Of a stretch of 64,000 bases of DNA, positions 12,001 through 21,000 are shown one piece after another; position 1 is the first letter of the stretch; every line of letters begins with the position of its first letter. The notes below the pieces were generated by a model. The model was not told where the DNA came from. It was given only the letters and a program-made list of their open reading frames with translations, and did not search any database. This DNA is from Mytilus californianus (lineage: Eukaryota; Mollusca; Bivalvia; Mytilida; Mytilidae), in NCBI RefSeq assembly GCF_021869535.1, contig NW_026262593.1:72978822-73042821 (forward strand), written 5' to 3'. The translations under genes were made by a program, and so were the position numbers.

Positions 12001-15000
12001 TTTAGGTGTGAGTCATTTAAGCAAAAATCATTCTATTCCTCAGTAATACTAATTATTGTGTTGCACTCCTGACATGGCACAACTTTTTTTCAAAACACAT
12101 CTGTATCAAAACGGTTCAATGGAAAAGCTTCATTCTGAGCTGAAATCATCACTAAGATATAATAGTTGCAATATAAATAAGAATTTAAGGCACATTCCTC
12201 CTTACAACAATTTGCTGTGTCTTAATAAAAAAGTATTTTTTCAAAATGTCACAAAAAAGTGTTGCACTCCTGACAATTTTGGCATCTTTTTTTAACGTCA
12301 TTTTTTTAATACTTGAGATTTTCCAAAGATGTTTTGCAGGAATATTCTACACATCAGGCCACATCATTTGAAATTAATTTATTCAATCAAATGATCAGCA
12401 TGATTGATAAATATTGCTTTATATGCAAGGAACCATTTATTTTGACTTTGCCCTAATTGGGAATTTTCTTTTGGGGAAAAAGCTGTATTTCGGATGTAGT
12501 TTGAGGCAAACAATATCACTGACATATAATATATACTAAATTATAGGTCTCTGGTAAAAATATACAGATTTTTAGGAATAAAATTTCGTCCTGCAAAAAA
12601 AAAAAAACTGACAAACAACAAGGGAAAAGAAGGAGTCCATGAAGAATTATGACAAAAAACAGTAAGGGCAAACCTTTCCTCTTTTGTTGGTGTATTTGTA
12701 AATCCCTTACTTCCCATCTTCATTAAAGACACTAGTAATAATGATAAGTAAAATGAGGATGATGATGCAGTAATGATCTAAAGGGGTCTTCAAAGTAAGT
12801 CGAACACATTCTTAATATAGATGATTAAAATATGAAATTTTTTTTTTTTTTTTTTTTTGGTATTTTTTATTAGCAAACCAGTGCAATTTCATGAAACAAA
12901 ACATGTTCAAAACCCTCTGGAAATGCTCCAGAACACAGGATTTTGCTTCATTTGTATCAAATTTTCTGGGGGAGCATGCCCCCACACCCTCCTAGATAGG
13001 GTTGTGCCGTTGGCATGACCATCCAATGCCTTCGGCACTTAGAGGGCTAGTCATTTGAAAAGAGGACTAGTAGAATAATAATTTCACTAGCCCTGCAGGC
13101 TAGTACATACATTTAGTTAGTGTCAAACCCTAAGACTTTCTGAACTAAGTCGTTTCCTATAGCAATACATAAAGGAGGGTCTATATGGGGTTTACAGAAT
13201 AGAGAATATTAGACCAATAAACATGATAAAATAAAGAATAAACAATAAAATGCTCCGCAGGGCGCAGCTTGATACGACCGCAGAGGTCGAACCCTGAACA
13301 GTTGGGGCAAGTATGGACACAACATTCAAGCTTGATACAGCTTTGCATTTGGATTGTGATTAAATATTTGACACAGCATAGGTTTCTGACACAGAATGAA
13401 TGTGGTCTAAGAACTTAAAAATTTTAAATTGGACATTCACCTATTATGGTCCAATATCCAAAATCTAAATACATGGTTAGATTCAGCATATCAGAGAACC
13501 CCAAGAATTCAATTTTTGATGAAATCAAACAAAGTTTCATTTTGGACCCTTTTGACCTCAATGTGGACAAAGTTGATAACGGGGCCCAAAAATCAAAAAT
13601 CTAAATACATGGTTAGATTCAGCATATCAAAGAACCCCATATATTCAATTTTTGTTGAAATCAAACAAAGTTTAATTTTGGACCCCGATTTGGACCAACT
13701 TGAAAACTGGGCCCATAATCAAAAATCTAAATACATGTTTAGATTCAGCATATCAAAGAACCCTAAGAATTCAATTTTTGTTAAAATCAAACTAAGTTTA
13801 ATTTTGGACCCTTTGGACCTTAATGTAGACCAATTTGAAAACGGAACCAAAAATTAAGAATCTAAATACACGGTTAGATTCGGCATATCAAAGAACCCCA
13901 ATAATTCAATTTTTGATGAAATCAAACAAAGTTTAATTTTGGACCCTTTGGACCTCAATGTGGACCAATTTAAAAACGGGGCCCAAAATCCAAAAACTAA
14001 ATACACGGTTAGATTCAGCATATTAAAGAAACCCAAGAATTCAAGAATAAAACCGCATTGAAATTGGTCAAGAAATAAGCAATTTATACGAAGTATCTTC
14101 TTTTGCACAATACTGTGCAATTAAATATTTCTTACTATTGCGCAATACTGTACAATTGACAATTTCTTGCTATTGCGCAATATTGTGCTATTGGATATTT
14201 CTTGCTATTGTGCAATACTGTGCAATTGAAGATTTCTTGCTATTGCGCAATACTGTGCAATTGAAGATTTCTTGTTATTGTGCAATACTGTGCAATTGAA
14301 AATTTCTTGCTATTGCACAATACTTATTATATAATAATTTATACATCCTGTTTGGTGTGTATCTCCTACCATATCATTATTATTTGCTTTTAATATAAAT
14401 CAGAAATAACCAACTTAAAATGGAAAATTTTAAAAGAAAAAAAAAGGAAAAAAAGAAAAAAAAGGAAAAAAAAAAAAAAAATCCATCCCCCCAAATTTTT
14501 TGAACCCCCTTATGATTCATCACCCCCAAACTCAATCCCAGCCTTCCCTTTGTGGTATGGTACCTTGCAGTACAATTTCAGAGAGATCCATACACTTGAA
14601 CACAAGTTATTGTCTGGAAACTAGAAAAATGTGTTTTTTGGCCCCTTTTTTGCCCCAAATTCCTAAACGTTTAGGGCAATTACCCCCAAATTCAAACCCA
14701 GCTTTCCCTTTGTGATATGGAATCTTGTAGTACAATTTCAGAAAGATCCATACACTTACACACAAGTTATTGTCCTGAAACTAGAAAAATGCTTGTTTTT
14801 TTCCCCTTTTTGGCCCCTAATTCCTAAAATATTGAGGCAATTACCCCCATCATCAATCCCAGCCTTCCCTTTGTGGTATGGTACCTTGCAGTACAATTTC
14901 AGAGAGATCCATACACTTGAACACAAGTTATTGTCTGGAAACTAGAAAAATGTGTTTTTTGGCCCCTTTTTGGCCCCCAATTCCTAAACGTTTCGGCAAT

Positions 15001-18000
15001 TACCCCCAACCTCAATTCCAGCTTTCCCTTTGTGATATGGAACCTTGTAGTACAATTTCAGAAAGATCCATACACTTACACACAAGTTATTGTCATGAAA
15101 CTAGAAAAATGCTTGTTTTTTGCCCCTTTTTTGGCCCCTAATTCCTAAAATTTTGAGGCAATTACCCCCAAAATCAATCCCAGCATTCCTTTTGTGATAT
15201 GGAACCTTGTGGTACAATGTCAGAGAGATCCATACACTAACACACAAGTTATGTCTGGAAGTTACAAAAATGATTATTTTTGGCCCCTTTTTGGCCCCTA
15301 AATCCTTTACTGTTGGTACCATAACCCCCAAAATCAATCCCAACTTTCCTTTTGTGGTATTGAACCTTGTGGATAAATTTCATAGAGATCCATTCACTTA
15401 AACTAAAGTTAGAGTGCGAAAACCAATGTGTCTTCGGACGACGACGACGACGACGCCAACGTCATACCAATATACGACCACAAAATTTTTTTTGCGGTCG
15501 TATAAAAAAGGACCCAAAAAATTAATGATTAGGGAATAGGATGCTAATTTACAAAGAATAGAAAATGGGCCAAAAAATAAAAGAATCCAGAAAAAATGGT
15601 ATAAAAAATTAAAGAATACAGAAAAACACCCCTGATTCCATTTCCATACCCAGATAAATTTTCTGTTTTTTTTACATGACTTACCGAACCAAGATCCTTT
15701 TTAGTCAGCCATATATTACTACTGGTAACTGAACGTTCATCATGTTCCTTCTTGACCATCTCGGACATCTGTAATGGAGCATTCAGCATTCGACGTGTGC
15801 CATTGGTTATGTTGTTCGTTGTTCCAGTTTTTGACCTGAAATAATTAAATACAAAATTTAATAAAGTATATGTTTGCCGTGTTTCTTCTTAACCATCGCT
15901 GAGTAGTCTGACACTTGTGAAGACGCATTTAGAAATGTTTCTGTGGTGCTTCCTGTTTTTTTTTATTGATTGATTGCTGGAGTTTAATGCCACTTTCAGC
16001 ATAATTGGATATATCATGGTGGTCAGTTTTTATTGGAGGAGGGAGCCTTAATGCCCAAAGAGAACCTCCAACCTTTGAAAGGAAAACTGAAAATCCTAGT
16101 CAATTAAATCGTGTTTTCGACATGAAATAATTAAACATTTAGTTATGTTTTTGTTTCATTAGAATCTGTCATGGCGGTAAGATACAAATGTATAAAGGGA
16201 GAGTAAATATAGCATTAAGGTTCTCACTAAGGCGAGTCAATGAATCCTGGACTCATAAAAATCTGTCATTTTCAAAACTGGCAAGTCCAAGAATGCATCA
16301 AGACTGTATAAAAATGTATACACATCATCATTCTATAGCAAAATTTAAGAAGAATCTAAATTTGATTGAATTTCCTGGTTTGATTTTGTCATGGGAACTG
16401 AAATTATAAATTATATAGCAAGAAAATTTCTTCTTTTCACTCAAACCACCGTCACTGTTGGAGTGGCCATGGCCAAAAATGATGAGTCCTTTGACTCGCC
16501 TTTAAAAATCCATTGTGAGAACCCTGAGCATATTATCATTCTTCTCTTCATCCCCCGTCTTTGTTAATTTCACTATTTCAAATGTCCCTGTTATGTCAAA
16601 GTCAAAAGTAATTAACTGATCTTAATGTCTCTTCTAGTCTTACTAAGAAAGAAAAGTATGGTTTTGATGATGAACTGCACAAAAAAAACCCTAATTCTGT
16701 GGATTCATTATTATTTGTGGGCAGTGTATGTCCTCCTCAAAAATTTCTTTTATCACACTGGTAAACATGAATTTATGAAATACCTTCTTGTTTCTAGAAA
16801 TTATAGCATCACATCCATAACACAATCTACAAGAAAATCATTTCAGATACATGTAGCATCACATTACCATGATGCTAAAGGGCCCTGGGGAGAACACCAT
16901 GAACACTGTTATTTGTGAGGCATCAATTTTTATGAATAAATGTGAACCACAAATCTAAGTGTTCAACAAATTAAAAATTTCCTAACTGCTTATAAACACA
17001 TGTATGCAGACTTTGGCAAAACCATGAAAGATGAAATAAAGTATTTACTAAAAATAAATAAATTCATAGTAAATTAGTCATTATATTTTCCTGCAGAAAA
17101 TCTGATGTGCACTACATGTATACAGATATAAAAGTTCAGGATGATGATAATTACCCAATTAAAATATCATGTAGATCTTTACAAATCTGTCTAATTTCAT
17201 CTTCTGATTTGCTATCATCGGTCTGCATGAGAACATCACCAATGGCCTCAAACAACGCATCTGAATCATCAAAATCATCATGGCTATCTTCAAGTATACC
17301 TACAGTGAAATGTAAAAAAAATATGTGAAAATAAGGAGACAGCAGTATGGGCTTTGCTCATTATTGAAGGCTGTACGGTGGCCTATAGTTTATGTGTCAT
17401 TTGGTCTCTTGTGGAGAGTTGTCCTATTGGCAATCATATATACCACATCTTATTTTTCTGAATGATCAAAATCATCATGGCTATCTTCAAGGATACCTGC
17501 AGTAAAATGTAAAACAAATAATGTGAAATTTAATTAAGGAGACAGCCTTATGAATTCATCTCAGCAATTTGTGATAACTATTTGCATGTACTCCTACATG
17601 TCCTATGTATGTTAAAAATAAATGCTCCACTTGATATGACCGCAGAGGTCAAACTCTGAATAGTTTGGGCAAGTATGGACACAACTTTCAAGCTTGGTAC
17701 AGCTCTGAATTTGGATTGTGATTAAATATTTGACACAGCATATGTTTCTGACACAGATTGAATGTGGTCTAAGAACTTAAAAATTTGAAATTGGACATTT
17801 ACCTGAAATCTAAATACATGATTAGTTTCAGCATATTATATGTAAAGAACCCAAAGAATTCAAGACTTTGAGTTAAACCCCATTGAAATTGGTAAAAAAA
17901 TAAGCAATTTATACAAAATATTAGAAAAGTATTCTTTTTGGCTCCTTTTTCCTACACGGTTAAGGCCATAACCCCGAAAATCAATCTCAATCTTCTTTTT

Positions 18001-21000
18001 TATTGGTTTTGGATCCTTGTGGTACAATTTTATAAAAATCCATACACTTATATTCAAGTTATTGTCTTCAAACCAAATATTTTCAGATGAAGACATACCA
18101 TTATAGCAGCTGGAGAACATTAGTTGTTGTGAAACCATATTCAGAAATTAATGTGTTCTTGATGTTGGTTCCAGTAAGAATTTTTTTTTTATCAAATTAT
18201 CATACCATGAAGCAAAGCATATCATTTTGATGTTAATCTAAACAAACTTGTACAATTTGGTAAGGAAAATAATCATCAGAAATTTCAATGTTTTATAACT
18301 TATACCAGTCTATAAAAATAAACAAGTAGTTTTGAAAGGTGGAGTTATACATGCAAAATCGAATGTTTAATGTAATTAAATTATCTACATTTTAAATTAC
18401 TTGTTCAAACATATAGTATATATGTTATTGAGAGTTATTTATTATCATTTGAATTGTTACAAAAAAGTATTTTTAAGTGCACACCAAAGTGCTCCTCAGT
18501 AAGGAGTTTTATAAATATAACAGGTGAGACTGTAGATGATCATATTATATTGATGCAATAATATATTGCAGAAGGTATAAACAGTTACTTTTTTATCCAT
18601 CATTGTTAAAAATAAATTTGTTGAGTGCTCCTATGTCTGGAGGATTATAAAATACAAGAAGTAAAACCGGAAGTGAATCTTGTTATATACAAAGTACAAA
18701 TTTCTTTGATTTTTCTTTTAATTTCATACTCATGGTTATGAAACAAAACATTTTTACCAATAAAGTCAAAACTATGTATGCCTTTTGAAATTGTTTAGGA
18801 TTCTATTTTTTATGTTATGCCTACTGAAATAAACTTTTTCAGGTGTACATGCTGTACATAAACATTACAAATGGATAACATGTGGACATTTCATTCTGTA
18901 TTAAATATCTAGTATTTGTTCAATTATCTTAAATCCACTAATTAGCAGTAAACAATCATTAACAAAGGTGATAAAACTGCCAAAGCATTAGGTATTTAAC
19001 TTAATCCCATTGTCAGTTAATTAGTGTTACACAATCAGGTAACAATTTTACCAGAAACGCCGGTACTACGGTAGGCATGAAATTTGGAAATTTTGTCTTT
19101 TTAAAAGGGGAGAGGGGTGCATTCTTTTACTTTGGAGGGCAGAAGGGCGGGGGTAAGGGCACCAAGGGCGGGCCGCCCTTCTATTTAGGGCAGGCGGGAA
19201 CACTGATATGGCAGCAAAATATACATGCTATATATATACGTACCAATTATCAGGTTGCCTGCATATTGATAATATTGTAAAATATCAGCTGCGAGTCACA
19301 TCATGAAGCTTTTTGTCGAGTGAGCGCAGCAAACGAGTTCAAAAAGGCTTCATATCTAGTCGAGATTTTGATATTTTACAATATTATATAAATATGCAGA
19401 CAACCAGATTATCCATTAATCGGGTTGTATTTTCGTATTTAACATGATGCAAACAATTACTTTCTTTGTGTCACCAGCAAACCAGAAGATGACTTGATAA
19501 GTTCGGGTCAAACTTATCAATGTCGGTTCATACATTCATGACATTATAATGTTGCTGATATGTCCGGATCAAAGTTATTAAAGCCGGGTCAACGTATTTG
19601 ACATCAAAAAGCCAAGATATGCAATTTCATTAAGAATTGAGCAGAGTTATACAGATAGTGGGACGACCGATAAATAGAGCTATATGACCATGATGACCAA
19701 ACAAAAAAAAGGATCTACAAATAATAGACAAATTCATCAAAGGTCTAGAGCAAAATCAGTCAGAGCTCTGACATAAACAAAGTCAGAATTGTCAAGACTT
19801 GTGCAAGTCAGATTATGCATTTTTACAAAGGAGTAATAACAATTTTAAGACTTTATAAAGTCAGAATATGCCCGACTTATTCAGGTCAGATTATGTTCAG
19901 TGGATTGTTACCCCTCGAAAAGACATTGTCAACCTTGGCTTCGCCTCAGTTGACAATGTTTTCTCGGGGTAACAATCTGCTCTATCACCCTCTCATCAGC
20001 TATGTGTTATTTATATACTGGCACACTTAAAAGGTAATTATTGCAATAAAAATCATGGTGTTGGGAGAAACGACACTAAGGTAATAAACAATTAAGGGAT
20101 TAAATGGAGGAATTACTCCAAGTTTCTCCCAATTCCCTCCCAAGATTTTGAGTTTTTTGCTGGAGTTTTTTGGTGTGACACCAAGTTTTTACACAGTGTT
20201 TGGAGTATGAGAATCGGTACTCTCTGTGTGTGCTTTACCTTATAAATTCTTTTGATTGCATGATAATCAGGGGTGAAACTTAACTTTGTAAGGCCAGTAG
20301 CCAGCTGGGCTACTAGACTTGAAAATCAGTTAGCCCAGACAAAAAGTTAGTAGCCCACTTTATATGACTATGAGTATCACTGTTGAAGCCCGCGAAGCGG
20401 GCTGAACTTGCTAGGGGGGTTTGGGGGCATGCCCCCCCAAGAAAATTTTGAAATTTTAGACTCAAAACCCTGCATTCTGAGCATACCTGGAGGTGATTTA
20501 GATGCTTGGGAAAATGTAAATTTTGTCTTACTTTTGTTGTTGACTTCAATCAAATTTAATAAAAAAAAAAAAATCATTTACAAAATGGGAATCTTCATAC
20601 CCTGTGTACCAGTTTTTTTTCTAATATCTTTTTAAGACAACTAAAGAATTCTCTGTCCTTAAATACATCTAGATGATAGATGAAATATTTAATTTTATTT
20701 CTTTAATAATCTAATTTATTAGATATCTTGATCGATTTATTTTGCGTAACTACGTACATATGTTAACAAATGACCCCCCTTTTTTCTCAAAAGACTTGTA
20801 CACGTATTTCAAAAGCAATGTCATAAAATTGATATCCCCTCTGATTTTCTCTTTTTTGTTAACTATTCAGTAAGTAGGAAACTAAAATCATTTTGAACTA
20901 ATGTTATTTATTTGTGGTCGACAATATTCTACTTTCGTTTTTGACCTTCATTCTCTGGACACCACGTGGGCTTTGAAAAGGGAACTACAAAAGGTACTGT

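Larger units (their letters stand above)
7742..12453. mobile_element. 4.7-kb foldback palindrome
   Basis: A left arm (7742-10615) and right arm (10657-12453) are inverted copies around a loop of about 41 bp. Outer ends: TGGGCAAAGTCAAAATAAAT at 7742 pairs with ATTTATTTTGACTTTGCCC at 12435. Next to the loop: CTGGCATTTTCAAA at 10601 pairs with TTTGAAAATGCC at 10657. In between, 8880-9940 pairs with 11340-12360 at high identity. About 1.1 kb of the left arm (7770-8875) is missing from the right arm. The 15-mer TGTCAGGAGTGCAAC recurs throughout. No transposase is visible; the form is that of a foldback element or an inverted duplication inside ABCF3 intron 3. Confidence 0.85.
13272..15503 (+). mobile_element. 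element C, ATACGACCGCA inverted ends with three arrays
   Basis: Perfect 11-bp inverted termini, ATACGACCGCA at 13272 and TGCGGTCGTAT at 15493, bound 2.2 kb. Inside are three unrelated tandem arrays (13430-14050, 14105-14330, 14544-15420), then a GACGACGACGACG tract and a terminal hairpin (ATACGACCACAAAA..TTTTGCGGTCGTAT). There is no ORF of transposase size. A shorter, diverged copy of the left end and of the third array is at 17635-18075. Confidence 0.8.

Noticed and set aside
13429..15343. Multiple 70-140 codon frames on both strands
   Set aside because: All lie in the three tandem arrays of element C and repeat with the array period.
16625..16918. 97-codon plus-strand frame in ABCF3 intron 2
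   Set aside because: It overlaps a diverged MITE G (CTGTGGATTCATTATTATTTG) and has no family match.
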